64,000 nucleotides of DNA. Source: an uncultured Candidatus Melainabacteria bacterium. Its GTDB lineage: Bacteria; Cyanobacteriota; Vampirovibrionia; Gastranaerophilales; Gastranaerophilaceae. How positions within the stretch are numbered: position 1 is the stretch's first letter; each line of letters begins with the position of its first letter. The notes under the pieces were generated by a model. That model had not been told where the DNA came from and did no database searches. It was given only the letters and a program-made list of their open reading frames with translations. Positions 43,152-52,785 of the stretch are shown in pieces. The DNA lies in NCBI GenBank assembly GCA_934699705.1, contig CAKUXD010000006.1, positions 1 through 64,000 of the forward strand, written 5' to 3'. The position numbers and the translations under genes are program-made.

Positions 43152-44447
43152 CTATTTATTAAATTCTTTAATTGCAACTTCTGCCCAGTCTGTTAGAGTT
43201 TGAATATTATATGGTTTTGGCAAATATATGTCAGCGCCAGCGTTCATAATTTTTTCTTTATTGTGAAAAATTGAAGTCGATATAATTTTTATCTTTGAAT
43301 TATTAGATTTTATTGTTTTACAAAGTTCTAATTTGGCAAAATTTTGTTCGTCATCGCCTGTATCTAAAATAATTAAAGCTGGTTTATAATCTTCAATTTC
43401 TTCAATTGTAGATAATTTTTTTGCATTAAATCCTTTTAAACTTAAACTTGTACTTAAAAGAACGGACAAAGCAAAATCTTCTTCCAAAATTGCAACTTTA
43501 TTGTTAAATTCTTGCTCTACTATTGAATTTTTACCAGAAATTTGTGGTCTTTCTATTAGATAAGATGATGTATTTTGTTTTTTAGCCAAGTTATATGCTT
43601 GTTTTAGTTCATGAATTATTTCTTCTTCTGTATTGAAATGTTTTGTTTCACTTGTAATCCCGCCAGTTGTTGCATTAATAAATTCGCAACGCTTTTCAGT
43701 AAATTCATCTCCTCTAACCATCATGTATCCACGTTGAAGGTCGTTTTCAGAATAGAATTTATTTTTAACCGTTTCAAAAGCAAAGGTCATAAATGACGCA
43801 ATTTTTTCAACTTTTGTTGGCGTTGTTATAACTAGAAAATCTCTATCGGAAAACATTCCTAGAAAATCGTTCTCATCAAGTGCAGAATTAATTATTGCGA
43901 CAAAAGTTTGTAAAAGTCTATCTGAAGCTAGTTCGGTGTAAGCTTCTTTGTAGGTATAAAAATTTTCAATGCCAGTAAGCAAGCAAGCCCAAGATAAGTT
44001 GCCAGATAAAGTTCTTTTTATAGCTCTTTTGCAGTATTTTGCAGTTGGAAGTTTTGTTTTTAAGTCTAAATTTGTTTCGCATTCTCGTCTAAGATGTGCT
44101 TTAATTCTGGTTTTGAATTCTTCGGAATTAATAGGTTCTGGAATAAAATCATCAGCACCACATTCTAAAATTTTTATTTTATCCGACATTTCTGCTGACT
44201 TTGAAACAGCGATTATAATTGGTCGCATGTTGTATGTCAAAACTCGAATTCTTTCACAAAAATCACATAAATTTTCGTCGATACTATCTGAAATAATGAT
44301 TAAATCGGGTTCGTTATCTTGAATGAATTTTATAGAAGCTGGTAAATCTTTTATTATATCAACTTTGTTAGAACTATCTTCAAGTATTTTCTTGTATTTT
44401 GTAGATAATTCTTTGCGTTTATCAATAATTAATGTTTTTGTGAGCAT
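43152..44447 (-). CDS. double-receiver response regulator with a degenerate GGDEF-like middle
   Basis: A 431-residue protein in three parts. The first receiver-like domain (1-120) has Ser53 where the phosphoryl Asp should be (PDLIIIS) and Glu104 in place of the Lys (IPEP), so it is probably inactive. The middle (about 125-305) resembles a GGDEF fold but has FSDRDF in place of GGDEF. The last domain (about 315-431) is an intact receiver with EED, Asp362 in LIILDTG and Lys411 in LPKPY. It overlaps the histidine kinase gene by 19 nt, so they are a pair. Confidence 0.82.
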   Translation of the reverse strand: MLTKTLIIDKRKELSTKYKKILEDSSNKVDIIKDLPASIKFIQDNEPDLIIISDSIDENLCDFCERIRVLTYNMRPIIIAVSKSAEMSDKIKILECGADDFIPEPINSEEFKTRIKAHLRRECETNLDLKTKLPTAKYCKRAIKRTLSGNLSWACLLTGIENFYTYKEAYTELASDRLLQTFVAIINSALDENDFLGMFSDRDFLVITTPTKVEKIASFMTFAFETVKNKFYSENDLQRGYMMVRGDEFTEKRCEFINATTGGITSETKHFNTEEEIIHELKQAYNLAKKQNTSSYLIERPQISGKNSIVEQEFNNKVAILEEDFALSVLLSTSLSLKGFNAKKLSTIEEIEDYKPALIILDTGDDEQNFAKLELCKTIKSNNSKIKIISTSIFHNKEKIMNAGADIYLPKPYNIQTLTDWAEVAIKEFNK

Positions 44448-45157
44448 TTTGCCCTCGCTTGGTTTTCAATGTCCAAAATCGGCATTAAAACTTCAAATGT
44501 TGTTTCCCCATTTTTGCTTTCAACAAAAATTTTACCGTTCATTTTTTCAACTAGGTTTTTTGTGATATACAAACCTAATCCGCTACCCTGAACTGCTCTT
44601 GTTAGTGGGTTATCAATTCTTGAAAATTTTTCGAAAATTTTTGTCTTTTCTTCTTCTTTGATTTCAACTCCAAAATCTTTTACTTTTATTGATATAAAAT
44701 TATTTTCTGCAAAATCAGTAGTTATTGTGATATCTGTATTTGGATTGGAATATTTACACGCGTTTTCTACTAAATTCATTATAATTTGTTGAAATTTATC
44801 TTTATCTATCAAAATTTCTGGTAATTTATCGTTAAATTTAGTAATAATCTTATTATTTTGGTACTGTTGTGCAATTATTGGTAAAATATTTTTAATGGCA
44901 GAATTTGGGTTGGTATTTGTAAATACATAATTTTCTTCGTTTTTTACTTTTGATACCGCTAGAACATTTTCAACAAGTTTAATAAGTCTGTTGGATTGTT
45001 CTTCGATGATTTTTAAAAATTGCTTTTTACTTTCATCATCAAGTGCTTCCCAAGAAGACAACATTGTTTGAGCGAACCCTTTAATACTTGTTAAAGGTGT
45101 TCTCAATTCGTGCGAAACCGTTGATATAAAATCTTGTTGTGATTTGTTATTATCCAT
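44429..45157 (-). CDS. soluble sensor-less histidine kinase
   Basis: A 242-residue kinase core only. It has the H box FISTVSHELRTPLTSIKGF at residues 10-28, the N box IIMNLVENACKYS, the G1-like DFGVEI with Glu at the usual second Gly, FEKFSRID, and the G2 box GSGLGLYITKN. There is no sensor or membrane segment, so a partner must give the signal. The ATG has no ribosome site and a TATAAT lies 10 nt upstream. Confidence 0.88.
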   Translation of the reverse strand: MDNNKSQQDFISTVSHELRTPLTSIKGFAQTMLSSWEALDDESKKQFLKIIEEQSNRLIKLVENVLAVSKVKNEENYVFTNTNPNSAIKNILPIIAQQYQNNKIITKFNDKLPEILIDKDKFQQIIMNLVENACKYSNPNTDITITTDFAENNFISIKVKDFGVEIKEEEKTKIFEKFSRIDNPLTRAVQGSGLGLYITKNLVEKMNGKIFVESKNGETTFEVLMPILDIENQARAKCSQKH

Positions 45158-45215
45158 AATTATAATAATTATACAACTTTTATGAAAAAATTCCCAAAAA
45201 TTAAGGTTTTTATAA

Positions 45216-46085
45216 TTATTTGATTACATCTACATAAACAGAACGAGAGCAAACGCTGATTTCTTTTCCGTCTAAATCGTTTTTAACGTCTTCAATGTAG
45301 TTATCAACTGTTTTTTCATCAAAATAGTTTAAAAATCTCTCCTTCATTGATGGTCTATCTGGTGAAGGCGGAGTTGTAAACCATTTATCAACCATATCTC
45401 TGCTTGCTATGTAGGTCGATGGAATAACATCTAAATCGACGCTTCCGTCAGAAAATCCCGCAATTTCAAAGTTTTTAGCCAAAGTATTTTCATCAAAGTT
45501 GCAAAGTGAATCATTAGGGTCGGACATAAATTCGTTTTCAGCTTTTTTAAAATCTTCGTATAATCTGATATTTTTAGGGTCTGTAAGTTCCCAATATCTT
45601 GTGTTTGAAGCAATTATTGGTTCAAAACAGCAGAAATGTCCGCCTTTTTTAAGTATTCTATAAATTTCGTTTATCGCAGGTTGTTTGTCTACAATGTGTA
45701 CCAAAACAGAGCGCATTAGGGCTTTATCAACTGAGTTATCTGGTAATGCAATTTCTTCACAAGGACTTTGAAGCATTTTATATCCTTCAGTTATCCCTTG
45801 CTCTTTTAAAAAGTTTTCGCAACTGTCAAGGCAATCTTGAAATTTGTCCGAAAAAATTACTAGTCCTGTTCCATTAAGTATTTCTAACGCTTTAAAACTT
45901 AATAAACCTGTTCCTGTACCAATATCAATGACTGTTTCTCCAGCTTGAATATTGGCTTTTGTAAGCACGCAATCACGTACTGCATTTAGCCAATTTACTG
46001 TTTGTTGTTGCATTTCAGGGGTTAAAAACGAAAATCTTGTTTCTAATAACCACTGTGTCCAATTTTTACATATATCTCTGTTCAT
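45216..46085 (-). CDS. class I SAM-dependent methyltransferase, substrate unknown
   Basis: A 289-residue protein with the SAM motif I VIDIGTGTGLLSFKAL (about 50-65), the motif II region SDKFQDCLD, the motif III area LPDNSVDKALMRSVLVHIVD and ILKKGGHFCCFEP, as in small-molecule or UbiE-like enzymes. The C-terminal part is not recognised. It lies between the kinase and the pilus genes on the same strand, but the gap has a TAAAAT box 7 nt from the ATG, so it is probably transcribed separately. Confidence 0.82.
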   Translation of the reverse strand: MNRDICKNWTQWLLETRFSFLTPEMQQQTVNWLNAVRDCVLTKANIQAGETVIDIGTGTGLLSFKALEILNGTGLVIFSDKFQDCLDSCENFLKEQGITEGYKMLQSPCEEIALPDNSVDKALMRSVLVHIVDKQPAINEIYRILKKGGHFCCFEPIIASNTRYWELTDPKNIRLYEDFKKAENEFMSDPNDSLCNFDENTLAKNFEIAGFSDGSVDLDVIPSTYIASRDMVDKWFTTPPSPDRPSMKERFLNYFDEKTVDNYIEDVKNDLDGKEISVCSRSVYVDVIK

Positions 46086-46137
46086 AGGGTTTATTTTATT
46101 ACGACTTTTGTTTTTATTGAATACTATGGACAGAGGA

Positions 46138-46446
46138 TTATTCTTCAGGTGAAAGTGGTCTTAAAAGAATAATTGAACTTAAATTAAGTTGTAAGAAGTT
46201 ATGATATTCTGTTCTTCTTTCAGGAATAAGCCTATGTTTAATTTCGCAATCTTTAATTGCAACAAATCGTTTAACACCATTTAAAATGTCTGATAAAACT
46301 CTGTTCTTTTTACCAGTTTTAGGCATAAATACATATCCTTTTATTTCATAATCTTGAGTTACAACAAGAACTTTTTCAGACCAAACTCCTGAAATAAAAT
46401 CTTCTTGTATTGATTTTCTTATGTTAAAATCTTTTTCTTCTGACAT
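46138..46446 (-). CDS. small conserved-type protein in the pilus operon
   Basis: A 102-residue soluble protein with a beta-rich core, VLVVTQDYEIKGYVFMP then RVLSDILNGVKRFVAIKDCEI, and a C terminus FLQLNLSSIILLRPL. AAAGAGG precedes the ATG. It begins 11 nt after pilC ends, so it is in that operon. I do not recognise the family; an adaptor for the pilus ATPase or platform is possible but unproven. Confidence 0.7.
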   Translation of the reverse strand: MSEEKDFNIRKSIQEDFISGVWSEKVLVVTQDYEIKGYVFMPKTGKKNRVLSDILNGVKRFVAIKDCEIKHRLIPERRTEYHNFLQLNLSSIILLRPLSPEE

Positions 46447-46457
46447 AGTTACCTCTT

Positions 46458-47663
46458 TTAAGCTGTGTAAGAACTGAATAACGGTAGATATAAAGCAAGT
46501 GCTAAGACAAGTACAATACTACCAATAACGATTAACATTAACGGTTCAATCATTTTTGTTAAGGTATCAATAATACCGTCAAGTTTTTTATCAATAAACA
46601 TTGTAGCTTGATAAAGCATATCGCCCAAACGACCTGATTGTTCACCAGTTGCAATCATAAACAAAATCATTTTTGGCATTACACCAACAGATCTCAACGC
46701 AAGGGACAAGTGTTGACCTTGTTGTACTTTCGTTGTCGCTTCGTTCAGTTTTTGTTGAAGCGTATAGTTTGTAAGTGTAATGTTTGATAGATATAAGCAG
46801 TCAATAATCGGAATACCAGCTTCATACGCAACCTGCATTACTGCTACGAAGTTTGAGAAGTTAGAATATTCGATTAAGGCTGAAAGTAATGGAACTCTTA
46901 AAACGTATTTATCAATCAAACGTTTTGAAGTTTGCCAAGTGAAGGCAGTATAAACTGTAGCAATTAACGAAATAAATATAATCGGAATTAAAATCCAGTA
47001 AGTTTTTAATGTAATACCGATGTTCATCAAAAATGCAGTAATTGGAGGTAATTCCTTACCTAAGTTATCAAACATATCTTTAAAAGCAGGGAATACAAAC
47101 ACTAACATGATTGTTACGATAACAACTGCCAAACAGATTACGAAAATCGGATACATTAATGTTCCAATAACCTTACTTTTAATGGCTGCTTCTTTTTTTT
47201 GTAATTCTAATAAACGTTCAAGAGTTTTTTCCAATTCCCCTGAATCTTCACCGGCTCTAACTAGACCTATGTAGATTTGTCCGAAAACTTTAGGATATTT
47301 TGCAACGGTATCTGCGAAGGTTGAACCTGCGATAATCTGACGTCTTAACTCTTTTGCAATATTTCTAAGCTTTGCCTTAGCCGCGTCGTTTTCCAGGAAC
47401 ATCAAGGCTTCAATAACGGGAATACCAGATTGAACCAAGATTTGGAAGGTAGATGTAAAGTCAATTTTGTCCTGCAAAGACATTTTTTGAATTTTCTTTG
47501 CGACAACTTTTTGTTCTTCGCCTTTTGTGTCTTCTGAAATTTGAGTAGGAAGCAAGGACATCTTACGGATAATCATTCTGGCTTCTTTGTGGTTTTCAGC
47601 CTCGACTTTACCCTTAACGACATCTTTATTATTTTTTAGAGCTACATAATTATATATTGGCAT
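46458..47663 (-). CDS. pilC: type IV pilus/type II secretion platform protein
   Basis: PilC/GspF family of 401 residues: a start of IYNYVALKNNKDVVKGKVEAE, two T2SSF repeats (about 70-190 and 270-395) and three membrane helices. The segment LVRAGEDSGELEKTLERL and its copy MIATGEQSGRLGDML are diagnostic. It is the inner membrane platform on which PilB and PilT act. It lies 11 nt after pilB. Confidence 0.96.
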   Translation of the reverse strand: MPIYNYVALKNNKDVVKGKVEAENHKEARMIIRKMSLLPTQISEDTKGEEQKVVAKKIQKMSLQDKIDFTSTFQILVQSGIPVIEALMFLENDAAKAKLRNIAKELRRQIIAGSTFADTVAKYPKVFGQIYIGLVRAGEDSGELEKTLERLLELQKKEAAIKSKVIGTLMYPIFVICLAVVIVTIMLVFVFPAFKDMFDNLGKELPPITAFLMNIGITLKTYWILIPIIFISLIATVYTAFTWQTSKRLIDKYVLRVPLLSALIEYSNFSNFVAVMQVAYEAGIPIIDCLYLSNITLTNYTLQQKLNEATTKVQQGQHLSLALRSVGVMPKMILFMIATGEQSGRLGDMLYQATMFIDKKLDGIIDTLTKMIEPLMLIVIGSIVLVLALALYLPLFSSYTA

Positions 47664-47674
47664 TATTTAACTCC

Positions 47675-49690
47675 TTACTCATTAACAAGACCTAGTACAC
47701 GAACAAATTCGTCAATCGTTGTTTCACCTGTTAAAATATGGTGGAAACAAGCTTGATTTAACGTTCTCATTCCACAAGCTACTGCCGCATCTTCAATTTC
47801 AATATCGTGCGCACCTTGAGAAATCAATTTTTTTATTTCTTTCGTAATTGGAAGAATTTCAAATACGCCAAGACGACCTTTATAACCTGTCATGTTGCAT
47901 TCAGAGCACCCAGTTGGTTTATAAAGTTTTGTTTTCATTAATTTTTGAATATCATCTTCGTCCATTAAAATTTGAGCTGCTTCCTCGTGTGTTGGGAAGT
48001 ATGCTTGTTTACATTTGCATAGTTTTCTTACAAGACGTTGTGCAATTACACCAGATAATGTTGAAGATACTAGATAATCCTTTGCACCCATTTCAATCAA
48101 ACGTGTAACAGTTGCAGCAGCTGAGTTTGTGTGGACCGTACTTAATACTAAGTGCCCTGTTAATGCAGCAGAAATGGCTACCTCAAGTGTTTCGTAATCA
48201 CGAATTTCACCAACTAGGATAATGTCAGGGTCTTGTCTTAATATTGCTCTCATACAAAACGCAAATGTAATACCTGCTTTTGTATTAACTTGAGATTGGT
48301 TTACACCTTCAAGTTTAATTTCGACCGGGTCTTCAATTGTGGTAATATTTACGCTTTCTGTATTTAATACTCTTAATAATGAATACAAGGTTGTTGTTTT
48401 ACCAGAACCTGTGGGACCTGATGTCAAAATAATACCATTCGGGCATGCAATCATTTTTCTGATGATTTCTAAATCTTCTTCTGTTGCTCCAGCAATATCA
48501 ATATTTTTTTCTGCGGAGTCAAAACTTACAGGAGGCGCAAGTACACGGATTACGATCTTTTCTTTTCCGCTAACAGGAAGTGAGTTGATACGGAAGTCGA
48601 AGGTTTTACCTTTGAACTTGATAGAAAAGCTACCATCTTGAGGTCGTCTGTGTTCGGCAATGTTCATTCTTGAAAGAACTTTAAAACGAGTAATTACAGC
48701 CATTTCAACCCTTGATGGAATTTCAATTACTTCTCTTAAAATACCATCAATACGATATCTTACGATGTGGTTTTGAAGTCGTGGTTCAATGTGAATATCT
48801 GATGCGTGTTGCTCAATTGCGTCGGTGATAATCTTATTTACCAACTGAGCAACTGAACCAGAAGAATCTTGCAATTCTTTTTCAATTTGATCCCAAATTG
48901 ATTCTTCAACGTCTAATTCCAGAGCTTCTTCTTCTACTTTTTTTACGATTTTACGAGTTTCTTGTTTTGAAGAAGAAAAGTATTTGTTTATTGCGTTTTG
49001 AAATTCAATATGCGTAATTAAAAATGGTATTGGTGTTTGACCAGTTAAATATACAATATCTCTTAAAACATTGGTATTGCTAGGGTCTACCATACCTAAT
49101 TTAATTGTTTTTCCGTCTGAACTTAACGGAATAACTTTGTTTGTTTTAATGAAATCTTCAGGAAGTATTGAAATGTACTTATCCTGATTTCTAATCATTT
49201 CATTTGTTGCAACTTCAATACCTTGTTGTTGGTGCAATGCCGCTTTCAATTGTTCAAGAGTAATAAAGCCCAAACTGTAAAGAGTTGAACCTAAAGGCAT
49301 ACCCATTTTTTTGCTTTCAGCCAACGCTTCAATCAATTGGATATCAGTAATTTGACCATTTTCGATTAAAATTTCGCCAAGTTTTTTTCTTGTACTGTTT
49401 GAAGAAAAATGTTCAGAAGTACCTTTTGGAATCATTTCTTGAACAATTGTTACCAAAAAATCGTTTAGTTCATGTGAGGATACTTGTAAAAATTTTGTAT
49501 TACAATTTAATAATTTTTTAACATCTTGAATAATTCTATCTTTATTACTTTCAGAACAAGTAACAGCAAAAAGAGTGTTATCCTTTATGTCGATAGGTAC
49601 AAACTTTAACGTTTCAAGAACCTTTAAATCGAATTTTGAGATAACCTCTTTATTAATGCTCGATTTTATTTTTGTTAATTGTTCATTCAT
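47675..49690 (-). CDS. pilB: pilus assembly/type II secretion ATPase
   Basis: GspE/PilB family of 671 residues. It has an N-terminal region (1-90), an MshEN-like repeat domain at about 102-155 (KLGEILIENG, PLGSTLYSLG), and the ATPase with SGPTGSGKTTT, the Asp box, DPDIILVGEIRD and TGHLVLSTVHT. The zinc site has CKCK and C-x2-C (CSEC). The ATPase pushes pilin subunits into the pilus. The MshEN arginines that bind c-di-GMP elsewhere are not conserved here. Confidence 0.95.
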   Translation of the reverse strand: MNEQLTKIKSSINKEVISKFDLKVLETLKFVPIDIKDNTLFAVTCSESNKDRIIQDVKKLLNCNTKFLQVSSHELNDFLVTIVQEMIPKGTSEHFSSNSTRKKLGEILIENGQITDIQLIEALAESKKMGMPLGSTLYSLGFITLEQLKAALHQQQGIEVATNEMIRNQDKYISILPEDFIKTNKVIPLSSDGKTIKLGMVDPSNTNVLRDIVYLTGQTPIPFLITHIEFQNAINKYFSSSKQETRKIVKKVEEEALELDVEESIWDQIEKELQDSSGSVAQLVNKIITDAIEQHASDIHIEPRLQNHIVRYRIDGILREVIEIPSRVEMAVITRFKVLSRMNIAEHRRPQDGSFSIKFKGKTFDFRINSLPVSGKEKIVIRVLAPPVSFDSAEKNIDIAGATEEDLEIIRKMIACPNGIILTSGPTGSGKTTTLYSLLRVLNTESVNITTIEDPVEIKLEGVNQSQVNTKAGITFAFCMRAILRQDPDIILVGEIRDYETLEVAISAALTGHLVLSTVHTNSAAATVTRLIEMGAKDYLVSSTLSGVIAQRLVRKLCKCKQAYFPTHEEAAQILMDEDDIQKLMKTKLYKPTGCSECNMTGYKGRLGVFEILPITKEIKKLISQGAHDIEIEDAAVACGMRTLNQACFHHILTGETTIDEFVRVLGLVNE

Positions 49691-49707
49691 TTATTTCTTC
49701 GTGTTTA

Positions 49708-51825
49708 TTATAACGCATCATTGTAATTTGAGTTATATTGTACTCCTATATCTTCTGCGTCTTTCAATATTTTAGGTGTCAACATAATTACCAATTCACT
49801 CTTGTCTTTTGTAGTTGAGGAACTTCTGAATATAGCTCCAATGATTGGAATATCACCTAAAAATGGAATTTTACTTACTGTCTTAGAATCAGTTTCCTTC
49901 ATAAGTCCACCGATAATCAATGTTTCATTATCTTTAATTCTAACATTTTTCAAGTTAACAGTTCTTCTGTTCAAAAGTGTTACTTGTCTGTTACCTTGAT
50001 CATCATTAATATATCCTTTTTCTGTTGAATATTCTGCATCAAAGTCGATACTCAAATATCCTTCTGGACTGATAAATGGTGTTATTGTAAATTGAAGACC
50101 TTGGTCTTGTGCAATGTTGTAAGTTTTATTCATAATAGGTTGAGTTGAAGATGTACTTTCATTGTATTGAACGTCAACCTTTTCAACGTAATCTTCTGTT
50201 AAGTCAATGTTAGAAGGTTCTCCGTTTGTAAGCATGATTTTTGGATTTGCAACTACACGACCTTTAGTGTTTGTAACTGCATAGTTAATTAACCAACGTA
50301 CTTGAGTAGGACCAAGTGGTCTAACTGCACCATATATAGGGCTATCAGGACCAAATAATATTGGATATTTGTAAATATTTGTTTGTGTTTTTCCATCTGC
50401 GTCAACGGTTGTTTCTGTAAATGTGTTTGATGTTGCGCCATTCATGAAACTACCTGAAAAATTAGGGCTATTGATATACCATTCGTTAGTGAATGATTTA
50501 GCGCCATTTTCACTTAATTCAAGAATTGTAATATCCATAAGTGCTTGTGGTTGTTTTACGTCGTTTTTAGCAATAAATTCAGAGATTGCTTTTAATTGAC
50601 TAGGTGAACCCCCTAAAATATTGATAGTACCACGTTTTGTGAAGTAGCTAACAACCATTTTTGTGTTGCCAAATGAAGAAATTTTTACGCTACCGCTACC
50701 GCTACCACCAGAGCTACTGCTTGATGATGAACTAGAAGATCTGCCTCCGCCACTAGAACTACCACCTGATGAAGCACTTGTAGAACCACCACCACTAGCG
50801 CTAGAATCACCAAGAGTACAAGCAATAGTGTTTTTTCCAAGAGAAATACCTGATGAAGAACCACTACTACCGCCACTGCTAGAGCTACCACCGCTAGAAC
50901 CAGAACCTCCGCTTGAACTTGCAAAACCAGTTATAGAACCATTGTTTTTAAAGTTAAAGAATTTTTTAGCAGGTTTAATATTTGCAGCTAAACCTGTTGG
51001 TAATCCTTGAGTATTGTGATTGTTTTGTTGTTGTGTTGTAGCAGGTGCAGTTGAGGAATCCCATTTTGTAGATTCACTAGCTTTATCTGTTACACCTTGT
51101 GTCATTTTTAACATATTACATACAAGTTCTGCCATTTCTGCAGGTGTAGTGTGTTTTACTGTAAATGTTGTATCTAAAGGTGGTACGTCAAATTTTGCAA
51201 CGACTCTTTTTACCATTGCAAGGTCATTTTGAGTACCAAAAACTAATAATTCGTTTCGTGTGGCATTTGTTACGACAACGTCCCAATTTGATAAACCAGG
51301 AGTGTTTTTAGAAAATATATTTTGGTTTAAGAAATTCGCAATCAAGGCTGCGTCAACATAATTTACTGGAACTGTTGACAAGTTTTGTTTTGACCAACCT
51401 GAGGTACGAGCAAAATCTTGAGATGAAATAATCAAAGTTTTTCCGTCTTGATAATAAGTAAGACCAGTTACTTGCAATACCATTCTGAAAGCATCGTTTA
51501 AAGGAACTTTAACAAGGTCTAAAGTTACATTCCCCTTTGCTGAATTGTGAAAAACGATGTTTAAACCCGCTTTATCTGCAAACATTCTTAAAACAGGTTG
51601 TACATTAGTGTTCTTCAAACTCAACGTGATTTTTGGATTTGATTTTGTAATGTTTGTTGAACCTTGTAAGTTAATAACATTTGTTGCTGGAGCTCCTCTC
51701 AAAACAGGTTTGCTTTGAGCAACCGCAACCCTCATATCACTTGCAAGTGCTATTGATGTTGTTATTATTGATACTACTGCTAAGACTAAAATTATTCCCC
51801 ATAGTCTATAGTTTCTTTTTGTCAT
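49708..51825 (-). CDS. pilQ: secretin (PilQ/GspD family)
   Basis: Outer-membrane pore of 705 residues. A signal helix (8-28) is followed by an STN-like domain (LSLKNTNVQPVLRMFADKAG), N1 domains, and the C-terminal secretin domain with VVANPKIMLTNGE, LTIGG-type LIIGGLMKET and IPFLGDIPIIGAIFR. Between about residues 300 and 378 lies a stretch of almost only Ser and Gly. Its ATG has GGGAG upstream. It could serve either pili or a type II system. Confidence 0.93.
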   Translation of the reverse strand: MTKRNYRLWGIILVLAVVSIITTSIALASDMRVAVAQSKPVLRGAPATNVINLQGSTNITKSNPKITLSLKNTNVQPVLRMFADKAGLNIVFHNSAKGNVTLDLVKVPLNDAFRMVLQVTGLTYYQDGKTLIISSQDFARTSGWSKQNLSTVPVNYVDAALIANFLNQNIFSKNTPGLSNWDVVVTNATRNELLVFGTQNDLAMVKRVVAKFDVPPLDTTFTVKHTTPAEMAELVCNMLKMTQGVTDKASESTKWDSSTAPATTQQQNNHNTQGLPTGLAANIKPAKKFFNFKNNGSITGFASSSGGSGSSGGSSSSGGSSGSSSGISLGKNTIACTLGDSSASGGGSTSASSGGSSSGGGRSSSSSSSSSSGGSGSGSVKISSFGNTKMVVSYFTKRGTINILGGSPSQLKAISEFIAKNDVKQPQALMDITILELSENGAKSFTNEWYINSPNFSGSFMNGATSNTFTETTVDADGKTQTNIYKYPILFGPDSPIYGAVRPLGPTQVRWLINYAVTNTKGRVVANPKIMLTNGEPSNIDLTEDYVEKVDVQYNESTSSTQPIMNKTYNIAQDQGLQFTITPFISPEGYLSIDFDAEYSTEKGYINDDQGNRQVTLLNRRTVNLKNVRIKDNETLIIGGLMKETDSKTVSKIPFLGDIPIIGAIFRSSSTTKDKSELVIMLTPKILKDAEDIGVQYNSNYNDAL

Positions 51826-51846
51826 TATTTACTCCCGATTATGTTT

Positions 51847-52785
51847 TTATTTTCTTTTTTTATAACTTATGTTCCTTGAATCTACTCCACTAGAACCACC
51901 AAAACGGGTGTTTATATGGTCTGTATCTGTGTTGTTTTGTTTATTCAATGTTGCCAAAATTCTGCCAACAGTCGCGTTGTAAATGTTTGAACCTTTTTTG
52001 ATTGTTACAACTTTTTCTGTTATGCCAATAATTTGAAATCCGTTAACTGTATCACCTTTTTTAACAAAATAATCAACATCATTGATTTTTATAATAGCCG
52101 AAGGGCTGAATGGGTCATACATAATGCCTGATACCATTGTCTTCATCAACAAGCCAGCGTCAGAATTTTCTTTAAGTTGATCTGGAGGCAAGATATAGTT
52201 TGGATTTTGTTTTACAACTTTTTTCTTTACTGAAACTTCGGCTGCAGGTAAAAATGGATTTACTGCAACTTTGTCATCAATATTTACTACGGCTTTTTTA
52301 GAAGTTAATACTTCTTTGCCGTTATTAGATTTATTTCCACTAGCTATTAACATTGAATTTGGATCTATACCGCCACCGTTATTGTATGCCATATAGTTTC
52401 CACCTTGTTGAGAACCAGAAAAACCACCTTGCATGCCTGATTTTTCCATGACTGTAATCCCTGCATCTTCTGCGCTAATAGCGTTTAATTGCTCCATAGC
52501 TACGGTGTTTTGCACTTCTTCGCCAGTTGTTGACAAGGAGTCTTCTGCTCCAATGTTGTTTATTGCAGAATACACGCCATATCCGCTCAATAGTAGTATT
52601 GAACTTAGTGCAACTGAAATAAATCCAAATAGAATTTTTTCGTTTTTAAATACATTATTAAATCTAATTTTTATAACATGAACAGTTGGTTTACTAATTG
52701 AAGGTACGCTCTCTGTCAAGGTTGACGGAAAGTTTAAATACCTAGTTCTGTAACTAACTCTTTCATTGCTGAATCCGCTAATCAT
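51847..52785 (-). CDS. PilP/GspC-like inner membrane protein
   Basis: A 312-residue bitopic protein: a cytoplasmic part (1-50), one membrane helix (about 52-72), a Gly/Asn/Ser-rich linker (100-165), then a periplasmic HR-like domain (about 205-270) with SGIMYDPFSPSAIIKIND, GDTVNGFQIIGITEKVVTIK. That domain matches the layout of PilP and GspC, which bind the secretin. It is the first gene of the pilus operon, 22 nt before the secretin gene. pilM, pilN and pilO are absent. Confidence 0.78.
   Translation of the reverse strand: MISGFSNERVSYRTRYLNFPSTLTESVPSISKPTVHVIKIRFNNVFKNEKILFGFISVALSSILLLSGYGVYSAINNIGAEDSLSTTGEEVQNTVAMEQLNAISAEDAGITVMEKSGMQGGFSGSQQGGNYMAYNNGGGIDPNSMLIASGNKSNNGKEVLTSKKAVVNIDDKVAVNPFLPAAEVSVKKKVVKQNPNYILPPDQLKENSDAGLLMKTMVSGIMYDPFSPSAIIKINDVDYFVKKGDTVNGFQIIGITEKVVTIKKGSNIYNATVGRILATLNKQNNTDTDHINTRFGGSSGVDSRNISYKKRK

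Noticed and set aside
50663..51010. Plus-strand ORF of 115 residues, rich in Pro, Leu and Glu
   Set aside because: It is the complement of the Ser/Gly tract and flanks of the secretin; it has no ribosome site or family signature.
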